A model generated the notes under the pieces. That model did not search any database. It was not told where the DNA came from and worked only from the letters and a program-made list of their open reading frames with translations. The translations under genes were made by a program, and so were the position numbers. Shown here piece by piece: positions 31,565-42,206 of a DNA stretch of 64,000 nucleotides (position 1 is the first letter of the stretch; every line of letters starts with the position of its first letter). Source of the stretch: Catenaria anguillulae PL171 (Eukaryota > Blastocladiomycota > Blastocladiomycetes > Blastocladiales > Catenariaceae); contig MCFL01000003.1 of NCBI GenBank assembly GCA_002102555.1, forward strand, positions 124,001-188,000. Reading direction: 5' to 3'.

Positions 31565-34133
31565 TTATCGCCAATCCCACCCCTCTGCCGCGCACTGCGG
31601 GACCACCGCGCGCAACTCACCCAACACCACATGCCACTCTGGCCGCTTGGCCCTATCGTGTATCCAACACCGCGTCAACAGCTCGATCATCTTGACCCTG
31701 ACGCGTCTCGCCTGTGCCTGTGCCTCGCTCGCACCTGTGGCCTCGCGAGCTCTTGCGCCCGCCAACACTTGGGTGACATCCACCACGGCACGCTTGCCCT
31801 GTGCGGCCGCCACAAGCACAGACACGGGCGCAGGCACATTGGCCAGCACGGGCGTGCGTGTCAGGCACTCGTACATGAGCACACCAAGGGCGTATATGTC
31901 GGCAAGACTGGCCGTGTCGGGCGCCTGGGGAGCGGGCAAGGCGTGAATAGGGGTAGAGCCCGAACCCAAGTCAAGTCCGGCAGGGTCCATGTAGCGCGCG
32001 TACGCGTGGCCGCGCGCTCGGTCTGAGCCGGTAGACAAGGATGTGGCGCGGCGGATGGCTGAGGCGACTGGAACTCCGAATCCGCCAATCACGGCACGGT
32101 AGGCGAATGAAGGCACGGCAGGATCGGATGCCCCCATGGATGTGTAAGTGGAGGGTGAGGAGGCAAGCGCGGGGAGTAGGTGCACGTCGAGAATGGACAA
32201 GGCGCCGTGGCCTTTGAGTCCACGCGCGTGCACATAGGAGAGTGCCAGGGCGATTTGGTAGATGATTGTTGCTGCGTCGTCGTCAAACCAAGGCGACTCG
32301 TGGTTAAAGACGAAGTCAGTCAATGGTTTGGTACGTGGAGTGAGAGACAGGTGGTAAATGTGCCCGCCATTGGAGAGGGAAGGTTGGAGCGAGATGCCGA
32401 GTAGCGGGAGTATGAATGGACAATCTTTGACGAGGCTGGCATGATGGGAATATGTATGAGTGAACTAAACCGGAGACAAGAGAAGAAGCACAGTTTGAGC
32501 CATACCGGAGCATTTTGACCTCCTCAATCCACATTTCCACCACCTGCCGGTCACTCCATGTGATCCCACCCGCACCAATTGAGCTGCTCATCGGGCCCAC
32601 CTCAACCTCCGACTGGGACTCGTCCGCATCCATGTCGCCCATGGACATGGACAGCGCCAGTGGTGACGGACGTGTCGGCTTTGACCCCACAGGCGACGTG
32701 CTCGCCTGACGCGACCTCGAACTCTTTCGCCGATTATGTCTCGCGCTGCCTGCCGAGGCTGAAGCGCGCATGGTCGGATTGGCCGCCGTCACGGCATCGT
32801 AGCAGTACACGTGCACGGGCGTTGCGGGTCGCAGTGTCCCCTCGCACACGGTGCGGTATCCGTCCGTTACGAGTAGTACGTTAGTGTCCATGAGGATGGA
32901 TTCGGGTGGCTGCCAGATTGTCGCGTAATCGTGTTTGCCGAGGCATGATTCCAGAGCTGAGCGGTAGTGTGCGAGCTTTCGTTGAACGTAGTGTTGCTGC
33001 ATGGGGTTTTGGCTGGTGTCACTGGATGATATTGCTGAACGAGGACGACCGGTTGTTGATGTTGGGTCGGAGGTTGCTGATTTGCTGTACTTCATGACCT
33101 TAGTTGGATCCGGAACCGTCAAAAACCGGTTGCTATTCACTTTACTCACATCTGCTGGCTTTGAAGGACCACGATTCACTGACGCAGCACTGGCCGACTT
33201 TGGACGGGCACCCAGCGCCTTTGTGCGCTTGCTTGTTGTTCCCATTGAGCCGCTGTCAGGTGCTGGTGGAATGTGAGCTTGATCGATGGTGATTTCTAAC
33301 GACCCAGCTGGTGTCATGACGAGCACGGATCCGCTGGACGTTGACTCTGGCGACGACGACGTGGACTTGCTCGCATCATTCAGTGAGCCGGAAGACGAGC
33401 CCTTTGATCGCGCGGTGCGAAGGGCTTTTTCAGTGTCGGACAAGATACCCTTTGCGACGGTTGTAGGAAGCGACCGGGAAAGCATTTGGCCAAAGCCATT
33501 CGATGCCGATTTTGGCGGTTGTTGGCCCGAGCTGAACGAGCGCGACAACTTGGAGCTGCTTGACTTGGAGGAGTTGGATGAAGCTGTTCCCGTTTTTCGC
33601 TTCCCTCCGCCAACGCTGGCCCTGGGGTCCGTCATTGTTGCGTCTGGATCTACCAGCACCAGCGCCAAAGACGGATCCTGACTGGCTAGCGTCGGTTGTT
33701 TGCGTGGGAACGACCCGGATCCACGACCGCCACTCTTATCCTTGCGCATTTTTTGCACCTTGACGTCTTCGGGCCGCTCGCCTAGAATCGGGTGTGGTGA
33801 GACAACCGTCCGGGTCGAAAACGACAAGCCAGAGCCGCTCGAGTTGGGGCTGGACGAGATGGATCGCGGCGTGTAAGCGGCATAGAGTCGGGCTGACGAT
33901 GAGTGCGGCAGCCGAGCACTAGATGCTGGCCGAGCTGTTGGAACCCTAGGGTCTCGCTGAACCGTCCGCCACACGGTTCTGAGCTTGAAGAGGCAAATGA
34001 GAATCAGGAATGCAAATACAGACGTGATGCCGACCGCCAGTGTCAGGATGAGTGGCTCAATGGTCCCGAGCTGGCCGGTGCCTGTTGGGGTTGATGTTGC
34101 TGTGGTAGATGCGGATGCGGTTGGCAACGGCAT
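31565..34133 (-). CDS. Single-pass membrane protein with C-terminal pseudokinase domain
   Basis: 832 aa. Exons are 32506-34133 and 31565-32435, joined by a 70-nt intron (GTATGG...CCAG). A hydrophobic segment at about 25-49 is preceded by a Ser/Thr-rich extracellular-type N-terminus of 24 residues with no obvious signal peptide. A long Ser-rich cytoplasmic linker leads to a kinase-like fold in the last 420 residues. Recognisable landmarks are the helix C region (EMWIEEVKML), DIYALGVLMYECLTRTPVL and LTRCWIHDRAKRPEW. The catalytic residues are missing. The beta-3 strand reads VHVYCYD with no lysine, the catalytic loop reads GLKGHGALSI in place of HRD, and the magnesium motif reads VIGGFG in place of DFG. 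It is probably a signalling scaffold. Divergent from the gene at 34524. Confidence 0.85.
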
Positions 34134-34523
34134 GGTGTCTCACGTTTGTCGAGTTCAGTGCGCTCAGCTGCCCAGGACAATCATTCGCATGGTTTGGTGG
34201 ATGCAGGAACAGGCGCAGGCAGTAAAAGGCATTCATTTATGTCGATGCCGCCAAGTTCACTCAAAATGAAGTCATCAGTCGAACCCCCTTCAATGAACCG
34301 ATCCAAGCTCTTTGGACCGGCCAGGAGCACAAGTGAGACATGTTCAGCCAGGGAAGGGATACCAGTCACGTGATCTCACATCACATCAAAACGCATTTGG
34401 ACTCTTGTGCATTCAAGTTCCTGCTCCGAGCGCAAGGAGCCGTGGCCGCGCGAGATGGAGCGTATTGATTCCCAAGCAGCCACCTCAATGAACGCACAAT
34501 ACTACTAAGCACTGCAATCCACC
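34134..34523. promoter_or_regulatory. Divergent promoter region, pseudokinase / 34524 gene
   Basis: 390 bases between two opposed start codons. No other coding segment. Confidence 0.45.
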
Positions 34524-35196
34524 ATGTCTGACCGGATACTCAAGCAACAACTCGCGGGCCTCATGAAAAAGGCGTCGTCGTCCTCAGCGCCAATTGCCGC
34601 CGCCAAACCGACGATGAAGATTCCCGTGGTGAAAAAGGGCATTGGGCGCGTCAAGAAACGCATCCGGACCAACCACAAGAAGGATCGTGCAGACCTCGGA
34701 CTCGTTGCTGGTGGGGCAAAAGCACGAGGGATTTACGACAAGGAGAAGAAGACGGTTGTACCTGTGGGTGAGGAGGGCATTCTCGGTGAGTTGTCGGGCT
34801 TATGCTTCCACGTGAATTTTATTGGCAGTGGCGGTTGGACTCACTTTCCTTTGACCTCTGATTGTCACGTTATTAGGTACCTACGAGGAAGACAAGGTTG
34901 TGCAATCCGAGCAAACCTACGCCAAGAACGCCGAGTACTTTTCTCTGGGCAGCCTCAGTGACGCATTCACGCTCACCAAGCGGTCCCGGCTGCACGGCTA
35001 TCGGGCAAAGGAAACGTCTGCCAAGGCCAAGGTGCTCGAGTCTCTGGCCAAATCACAAGCACCCAAACCACTGTATCGTGACAACAAGACCAAGGTGATT
35101 CCATACACAACGCTCGGAGGAAAGAGCAAGGTGCGGTTTGCTAAGGCGGGGACTCGGCACAATCCCGAGGATGATGTTGGCGATGACGATTGGTAA
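34524..35196 (+). CDS. Small basic conserved-looking protein, function unknown
   Basis: 193 aa from two exons (34524-34785 and 34877-35196), the intron GTGAGT...TTAG being 91 nt. The first half is Lys-rich (GIGRVKKRIRTNHKKDRADL), and the second half contains FSLGSLSDAFTLTKRSRLHG and IPYTTLGGKSKVRFAKAG, ending in an acidic DDVGDDDW. Composition suggests a nuclear or nucleolar RNA-associated protein, but I do not recognise the family. The neat splice and frame closure support it as a real gene. Confidence 0.75.
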
Positions 35197-35278
35197 GTCG
35201 GTGTGCGAGTCTTGATTCGCCCATGTATATAGACCCATTGTTTTCCCTGTTTTTTATTCCCCTCACGAACCTCCATCG

Positions 35279-36504
35279 TCATGCAACGACACCAACCCCA
35301 TCATCCACTTGGTCACCGACTGGCCACACTTTGAGCGACGCGCGACTCGGTTGCTTTCCCACATGCTTGCTATTTGCTCGCTGCTTGCCCCAACACCAAA
35401 ACCTTTCCGCAATCAGTGCAATCCAAGTATGCTGTTGTTGGTCACGCGCATGGGCAACTGTTGCGCTCTGCGCCCGCAGCTCGTCCTTTTCCACCAGATA
35501 CCGCGAGTACTCGATGGTCGTCATTCCGCGGCGTCCTGTCCAGTGTCACGCAGTCTCAGAGCTGGCTTGCAAATACATGGCACGTGAAAAGAGGAACGTA
35601 CCAAGCTCAATGTGAAGAATGGTGAGGTAGAGCGTAAAGAGGAACACGCTGAGGGTAAATGTGCTCGTGAAAACGATTGAGGCAACTTGAAATGCGGCTG
35701 GGCTCCTGAGCTTTCCTGCCAAAGAATCTGTGTAATCGAGCTCGGAAGCGTTGAGGTCCATTGTGTGCCTCTCAACCGCACGAGCCGTTGGGAACATACA
35801 TGTACGATAGATGGATATCACAGAAAAGAGGTTGAGCCCCAGTTGATATCCCGAGTGGGCACACACAGATGAATTGTTGCAAGAAAAAGGCTGTGGATTG
35901 CATTCGGTGGCCGAGTTGACATGGGAACCCATCTCCATCACATAGGTGCTACAAACCCAAAAACACAGCGAACCGGTAGTTTCTTTTGCCGATGCAATTG
36001 TTAGCATAAAAGCAATGGTGGTCCATTCGCGGAATGCACTCGTCGCAGTATCGACAATGCAGGCACGTGTCGTCGCTACATCCGGAAATCACGGGCATCA
36101 GATTGAAGCCCGCCCATTTCGACTGAAGTGGCTCCGAGACGTACACATTGCACGCACATACATCGCACCATGAGGTTCCTGCAGGCGGCTTTGTTGGATC
36201 GAGGTCGCCCGCATTCTTTACTGGCGGTCGTAGTCGTGGGTCTTGGGCGTGGGAACAAGTTAGAGTAATGCCGAAAACGATGACAAGAGCGAATAGCGAT
36301 CCACCTGCACTCGCATTGAAGTGTCAGTATTGTATTTGTGTGTCATTGTACAGCTGGCGATAGTTTTCAAGCAGTACCTATGACCTCTACAATGACTCTT
36401 CCAGCTGTGGGAACCGTGAAGGCGTTGATGCCATGTAAAGTGATCTGCTGGAGAATGAGCATGAGGGCAACGACAAGTTGACGAGGCTCTGCTTTCTTGT
36501 GCAT
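35279..36504 (-). CDS. DHHC-type protein S-acyltransferase
   Basis: Membrane palmitoyltransferase. The N-terminal exons 36378-36504 ([18 protein letters not shown], first membrane helix) and 36145-36304 (second helix, then [15 protein letters not shown]) are followed by a 69-nt intron at 36076-36144 (GTACGT...GTAG). Removing it gives the canonical cysteine-rich domain spacing C-x2-C-x9-HC-x2-C-x2-C-x4-DHHC-x5-C, with [19 protein letters not shown]. The usual DHHCPW is DHHCFY here. Later helices ([20 protein letters not shown]) are in the 35602-35800 region. The last exon, 35279-35535, carries [16 protein letters not shown], the family's TTxE motif, after a 66-nt intron. One or two introns between 35800 and 35980 could not be placed with confidence. 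Confidence 0.82.
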
Positions 36505-36805
36505 GACGGGAGGATATTCGGAATGTGTTTGCATCTAGTACTAATTGAACATGTCTCTATTGATGAATCATGGATCAATGCAAGGGCATTGTGGGATCGC
36601 AATATTCATGCAGAGTGTCATCACAACCGCCGATTGTCAAGCAGGCGCAGGCAAGAAGGGACAACAACGGATGGATAAGCGACAATGCGCGGGAATCAAA
36701 TGATGCATTCGACAAATGGGGTATCAGACGAGAAAGAGTGGGCCGCCAACAATGTGCACGCAGTACACAGCATGACTGCAGTCCCTTTCAACAATCACTC
36801 ACAAT
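36505..36805. other. Short intergenic region
   Basis: About 300 bases between the palmitoyltransferase start and the methyltransferase stop, two minus-strand genes in tandem. No feature recognised. Confidence 0.4.
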
Positions 36806-37510
36806 TCACACCCGCCGCTTTTTCAACCGAAACACCTCCATGGACTCGTGGGCAACTTGCTTGTTGAGCTTTGCCCGCGGAATCTTTGTGACATCAAACC
36901 CAAGCTCCTTGGCCCTCGCAACGCACTGGTCGGAAACATACGGATCCCTTCGCTCCATAGCAATGAGCACGGTCGTCTTGAATCCCGCCAACCTCTGAAT
37001 ACTGTCCAACAGCAAGGGCAGTGGCTCGAGCGTGTAGACGCAATCCGCGGCAATCACATAGTCCCATTCATGGCCGCAAAGGTGCGGGTCAATGGTGGGA
37101 GCTGGCAAGCAGCCCCAGTTGTGTGGTTCGATCTGAATGAGGTCTCGAACACCGTTGCGGGATGCATTTGCACGGATGTTGTCCAGAATGATGGGTGCAT
37201 CCATGTCGGTGGCCGTGACAGAGGCACCAAGCTTGGCGAGCAAGATGGCAAGGATTCCCGTGCCGGATCCGAGCTCGAGAATGTGCTTGCCCTTGAGCTT
37301 GGCAGGACCAATCTGCGTGTGGAAGTAGTGGCAAAGCGTTTCGCCGGCCGGCCAGACGGTGGTGCCGTGGTGGTCTGTGGCCGTGTACTCGGTCAAGTCG
37401 AGGGTGAATGTGCCGACCGACAGCTGGTAGAGCTGCTGTGCATGATGATGGGCAGAGTCCATGGCGACTTGAGGCAATCGATGGTGTGGAAGTGGGGGAC
37501 AATGACTCAT
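36806..37510 (-). CDS. METTL21-like protein lysine methyltransferase
   Basis: Seven-beta-strand S-adenosylmethionine methyltransferase of 234 aa, single exon. The sequence has the family N-terminal VWPAGETLCHYF, motif I in HILELGSGTGILAILLAK, the acidic end of beta-2 in VTATDMD, and the post-motif AADCVYTLEPL, where METTL21/EFM family enzymes have a D-x-x-Y type signature. The target is probably a chaperone or translation factor lysine, by family analogy only. An internal ATG at 37462 would remove 16 residues and is an alternative start. Confidence 0.85.
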   Translation of the reverse strand: MSHCPPLPHHRLPQVAMDSAHHHAQQLYQLSVGTFTLDLTEYTATDHHGTTVWPAGETLCHYFHTQIGPAKLKGKHILELGSGTGILAILLAKLGASVTATDMDAPIILDNIRANASRNGVRDLIQIEPHNWGCLPAPTIDPHLCGHEWDYVIAADCVYTLEPLPLLLDSIQRLAGFKTTVLIAMERRDPYVSDQCVARAKELGFDVTKIPRAKLNKQVAHESMEVFRLKKRRV

Positions 37511-37826
37511 TCATTGAGAGAGCGAGACAGCAGTGGACAAGTGGATGAGGACCTTGCCGGTTACGACGGGGCCAGTTCAAGCGCTGCCACCACGTGGTTG
37601 GCCAAAGCGAAAATGCGCATGGCAACGGTGTTGTGACTGAAATCAACACTTTATCGACTCGAGCATTTGCTTTTTTTTGCCGCCTGCGAGACAGGCACAC
37701 GGCCAGTTAAGTTTGCACCAGTGCCCCGCCGTCCGCCCTCCCACTCTCGAGCCAGACTTTCCTTAGGCGATTCTCGTTTGTTGTTGTCGAAACTCTACCC
37801 TTCCCACCCACCACACTCTTTCCACC
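37511..37826. promoter_or_regulatory. Divergent promoter region, methyltransferase / CNBP-like gene
   Basis: 316 bases between opposed start codons. A pyrimidine-rich stretch precedes the zinc-knuckle gene start. Confidence 0.45.
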
Positions 37827-39455
37827 ATGTCGTACGGCGATTACCAGCAACGTCCCCGCGGCTGCTTCAACTGCGGCTCTGGTACGCACTCCTAGCTCCA
37901 ACGCTTCGACTCGCTCGCCCCCCCTGCGCGCTCGTCTCGCCTTGCTTGCCTGCTGGCCCAACACCCGACGATCTGGCTCTCAGCTTCCATGCAATCAAGC
38001 GCCTCGACTTAGGTCGTGCACGCCCGCCCACCGGGTCTATGACTCTCACCAGGTATGCTTGCTCCTCACTTTCTTCCTTGGCCTCCCCCTCAAAAAGCTT
38101 TGGCTCTTGGCTCTTGTTTGCTTGCTTGCTTGCGCTGCTGCTACTGGTGTTGCACTCGCCCGACAGTCTCATTGCACATAGGTGTGTGGTGAACTGGGTG
38201 GCGAGTGTGTTCCTGGTTGGTTGGCTGTTGTTGGTTTGTTGGGTTGGATTTGTGGCTGCTTGTCCTTTGCTCTTGAGTCGCTATCGCTTTCGCTGTCGAG
38301 TCGTGTTGCCCTGTGGTGCACGGCCCATGTGATGAACTGGGCAGTTGGTTGATGTACTTGTGCGATGCAAAATTGTGTGTGCTGTAGTGATGGACGGGGA
38401 TTGTGGCCGTATTGTGAGACCTTTGATGCCGTATCGTCGTCGCTCGTTGTCGCTGTCGTTGTCGTTGTCGTTCCAAGTGTGCTTGACCTCGATTCGTCTG
38501 TCGTGTCTCGTCAATCACGGGTCAATGCGACGACTGGTTGCGAGAACCGACCGACGGATCTCGGTCAAGTGCACATTGGATTCAGTCCGTGTCGGGTCAA
38601 AGGACATACAGGTCGATGTCGTGAGCAGCAAGCATGCAAGTCGAATGAGCCTTCCCCACCTCCCTCCCATACCTTCCCAGTTGGACGTTGATCCCTTTGC
38701 TCTTTGACCTGATGACTTACATTCTCCTTTCTCGTTCTCTTTCTTGCCCTTGCGCAGCTGACCACCAGGCCCGCGATTGCGAGCAAGGCGTCAAATGCTA
38801 CAACTGCGGTGGCACCGGCCACACCTCGCGCGACTGCTCCGAGCCCCGCAAGGCCAAGACGTGCAACAACTGCAACCAGGAGGGTCACATTGCCCGCGAG
38901 TGCCCCGATGCGCCCGCCCAGCCTGCTCGCTCGTGCTACAAGTGCGGTGAGGTTGGCCACATTTCCCGCGACTGCCCCCAGGGCCGTTTCGGTGGCGGTG
39001 ACCGCATGGCTGGTCGCAACTGCTACAAGTGCGGCGAGGCCGGTCACATCTCGCGCGAGTGCCCGCAAAACGCTGGTGGCGACTCGTCGTGGGGCGGCAA
39101 CTCTGGTGGCTCGTCGCGCGCTTGCTACAAGTGCGGCCAAGAGGGTCACATCTCCCGCGATTGCCCCCAGGGCGGCTCCGGCGGCTCGTCTCGTGCCTGC
39201 TACAAGTGCGGTGAGGAGGGTCACATGTCCCGCGAGTGCCCCCAGGGTGGCGGTTTCGGTGGTCGCTCGGACGCCAAGTGCTACTCGTGCGGTGGTATGG
39301 GCCACATGTCGCGCGACTGCACCGAGGGCCAGAAGTGCTACAACTGCGGCGGTTTCGACCACATCTCGCGCGACTGCCCCGAGCCCAAGAAGGCGCCCGT
39401 GTGCCGCTCGTGCGGTAACGAAGGCCACATGGCTCGCGAGTGCCCTAACGCCTAA
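37827..39455 (+). CDS. GIS2: CNBP/Gis2-like protein with ten CCHC zinc knuckles
   Basis: Single-stranded nucleic-acid-binding protein of the CNBP, Gis2 and Byr3 family, implicated in translation of specific mRNAs. Exons are 37827-37881 and 38758-39455 (250 aa). The splice completes the first knuckle, CFNCGSADHQARDC, so the reading is secure. Nine further knuckles follow, each C-x2-C-x4-H-x4-C and most ending SRDC, SREC or AREC (for example CYKCGEVGHISRDC). Yeast Gis2 and vertebrate CNBP have seven. Short Gly/Ser linkers separate knuckles 4 to 8. The intron is 876 nt, about ten times the local norm. Confidence 0.93.
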
Positions 39456-39978
39456 GTCGTCGGTTCTTGTTGCTCTCCAGCCTAGCTCATGATTGTGTCT
39501 TCGAGTGGTTGAGTGCCCAAGGTGGTGAGGTGCCCCTCAAGCTTGTATAAGTTCCTCCCTAGTCCCAAACCCGGCGGGTTGTGTGGGTTTGTCGTTTCAA
39601 ATCTCGCAACTTGTTTTGTGTGTTGTGTGTCCCCATCTCCCTCCTTGTGTTTCATTCATCCTTGGTTGTTCTACATACTCTCTTTGTTTATTATCCTTTT
39701 TCTCTTGGCGTGTGGGATCGGCCATTCACATCACCCCCCTTGCTTTCAGAGGTCCGGGTTGACCCATCTTGTCCCATCACCCTCACTTTTGTTCTCCCTT
39801 TTTGTTGTGCCCAAGTCGTAAACGCTATAAGAATGCAACGTTGAAGTGGAATGTCCTGTCCCTCTATTTCATTTTGCTTGGTAAATATTTATTTACATTC
39901 TTCACGGAACTCAACAGGAGTCAAACTACAAGAGGGAAGGCTCCAACAAACTCGACGCAATGTCTGGCACTGCTCGCA
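39456..39978. other. 3' flanks of convergent CNBP-like and UBR7-like genes
   Basis: About 520 bases, T-rich, no coding signature. Probably the two 3' UTRs. Confidence 0.45.
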
Positions 39979-41461
39979 TCAGCCTCGGCTCTCACGCAAT
40001 CGCTCGAAAAACGCCGAAATATCCTTTTCCGTCACCACCTTGCCCTGCTCGGCAAATGCACGCAAGTATTCTTTGAGCATGGCGCTCAACGTGTCCATGG
40101 CTTGCACGCCCTCGAGCGCACGCACACGATCCACTTGGCCCAGCATGGCCATGCCCGTTTCGTACAGTGGCTTGCCCGCGTCGGGATCGTCTTCGGGTGT
40201 CCAAATGGGTTCGGGCGACAGCAGGAACGGGATGGGTTTGGATTCGGCGAGGGATTTGCACTGCAGAAATGGACGCGGACGTGTGCTTGTGTGACTGAGT
40301 ATTGGCTCGGCAACAACATGGAATGAAGGGTTGACGTACGTCGTCGCATTTGCACATGGACTCGCGCCAATTGGGAGGCAAGTAGAGCCACGGCTGTACG
40401 CCGGCATTGGCGGCCTGTGCATTGGGAGACGCAGAGGAGAGGCAAATAAGCTTGCGGATCTTCTTGTGACTTGCGATGTTGGCAAATCCGTTGGCATGAG
40501 GCGAAGCGGCAGTGGCCGGTGATGGTGAGCGTGGTCGCTTGGTTGATGGCTTTTGTGTACCGGATGCGGAAGCCACAATGGTCGCAGGGGTAGTTGAATC
40601 AGGCGTGTCGGCGATGACCGGCCGAGGCCGAGGATCCGCCAGCGCAGTTATGTGGGGTGGATCGGTGGGAGCGACATCAACAGGTTGGACAGAAATCGAC
40701 GCGAGCGAGGCAAGACCAAGCTGTTGTGAAAGCCAGTGTAGTCAGAGACTAATACCGTCCGCCCAACCTTCTATCGGAAACGCCGCACCAAGTCGACGCA
40801 AGCCGCGCAAATTAGATCATGATACTCGTCGGATCTTGGACATGGCTACACGAGTTACAGGCGATGTGAATCGAGGGCATGTTCGTGAGTGTTGATTGAG
40901 CGAGTGCGAGACAACGCAATCAAGATCAAGTCGCACCTGAGGCATGCAACGATCATGGAACCAATCCTGACACGCAATACACTGCACCATGATCCCTTGC
41001 TCAGTGAAGGGATTGTACGGCTTGTCACACAAGCAGTACCGGTGCTGGAAGTTGTGATTGTACACATTCTCTGAATTCACCACACCCAGCTTCTCGCCCT
41101 CCGGGTCGAGGCAGCACTTGACGGCATCCAACCTGTTCGTCCCGCAATCGCACCGGAATGCACGCTTGATAAACAGCTCGGCGATTTCGTGATTTCCGTG
41201 GCACTCGATCGAGCACGAGTAGCACATGCCGGCGGGCTCCACGTCGGCGTCGTTGACGGTCGACGGCGGCGTGCATGTGAGGCAGGCATAGACTTGCTGG
41301 TTGAGATAGCCGAGCGAGTAACTGCACAGGTCCGTTTTGTACGGCAGAATCTCGCCCGCCGTGCGCTCCAGGTCTGTCTCGCGTTGAAGGACCTGCTCGG
41401 CGGTCAAGATACTTTCGTCGCCCAGCTGATGGTCGTCGTTTGCATCGGGTTCCATTGTCAT
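39979..41461 (-). CDS. UBR7: UBR7-like UBR-box and PHD-finger protein
   Basis: Putative E3 ubiquitin ligase or histone reader of 414 aa. Exons are 40937-41461, 40789-40845, 40340-40720 and 39979-40260; introns are 91, 68 and 79 nt and the frame closes. The UBR box (about 45-115) has YACLTC, GMCYSCSIECHGNHEI and FRCDCGT. The PHD finger follows (YCLCDKPYN, VQCIACQDWFHDRC, then DEYHDLICAACVD in exon 2). A disordered region with a KRPRSPSP cluster leads to the family C-terminal domain: LPPNWRESMCKCDDC, then ALEGVQAMDTLSAMLKEYLR. An ATG at 41503 would add 14 residues. Confidence 0.88.
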
Positions 41462-41573
41462 GCGCTGAGAGCTTGGAGCTTGAAACGCTTCCGTGTTGGT
41501 CAATGTATATGTACACGGAAGGGGGCTCGTCCGAGATGCTGATCATTCACTCTTTGGTTCTTTATACACCATG

Positions 41574-41862
41574 GACAGCTCATCCGCAAACCTCGAAACT
41601 CGCTCTGGCTGTAGGATCTTGGTCATTGATTGCCGCTTTGCCGCTTTCAACCGCTTTCAACACCTTAGCGACAATACAAGGATACCGAGCAACCATGGCC
41701 GATTTGAAACGACGACGTTGCCCACCTCGCAATTCGCACACACGAGCAGGATGGACACGACCTATAGGAGCGTCGCTTACGATCGTCTGGCCTGCTCAAG
41801 CGCGTTATGTCAACAGAATTGGCACGAGTATCAGCTTTCCGTCATCCCTCAACAAATGGAAT
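41574..41862 (+). pseudogene. Partial duplicate of the GPCR-like locus (TM5 and loop)
   Basis: This segment matches 42793-43072 over about 280 bases, beginning at the position equal to the 3' splice acceptor (ACAGCTC) of the downstream copy. Its frame reads continuously through SKLALAVGSWSLIAALPLS and NTLATIQGYRATMADLKRRR, a membrane helix followed by a basic loop. No exons for the first four helices or the last two are present, so it is a fragment. Confidence 0.6.
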
Positions 41863-42206
41863 CTTTTAAGGAGAGCTTCCCTAGACATTTCTTTCGGGTC
41901 GTCCCTGGTTTGGTTGCGCCGTGCACGATGTTGGCAACTTGTTGACGATCCCAGCCAGAGCTCAGAAGCGCGTCGATGTCGATGTGTGCGGACATGTTTG
42001 AGCAGGACGAGTATTAATATAACTATTACTGACCTCGAAAACCTTGATTTGTGGAATTTGTTAAACATGAAATACATAAACATTGCAATAAATGACCAAG
42101 CAATGAAATGGTGCAGACATGACCGGAGCAGCCAACCAAACTTCATGGATTATTCCGTCAGACCGATCCATCCAGGTGCCCCCTCCCACATGAGGGTAGC
42201 ATTGAA

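Noticed and set aside
37882-38757. Open frames in the long CNBP intron as a nested gene
   Set aside because: Frames overlap on both strands with no recognisable motif. Low-complexity TTG/CTG and GTCGTT tracts explain their openness.
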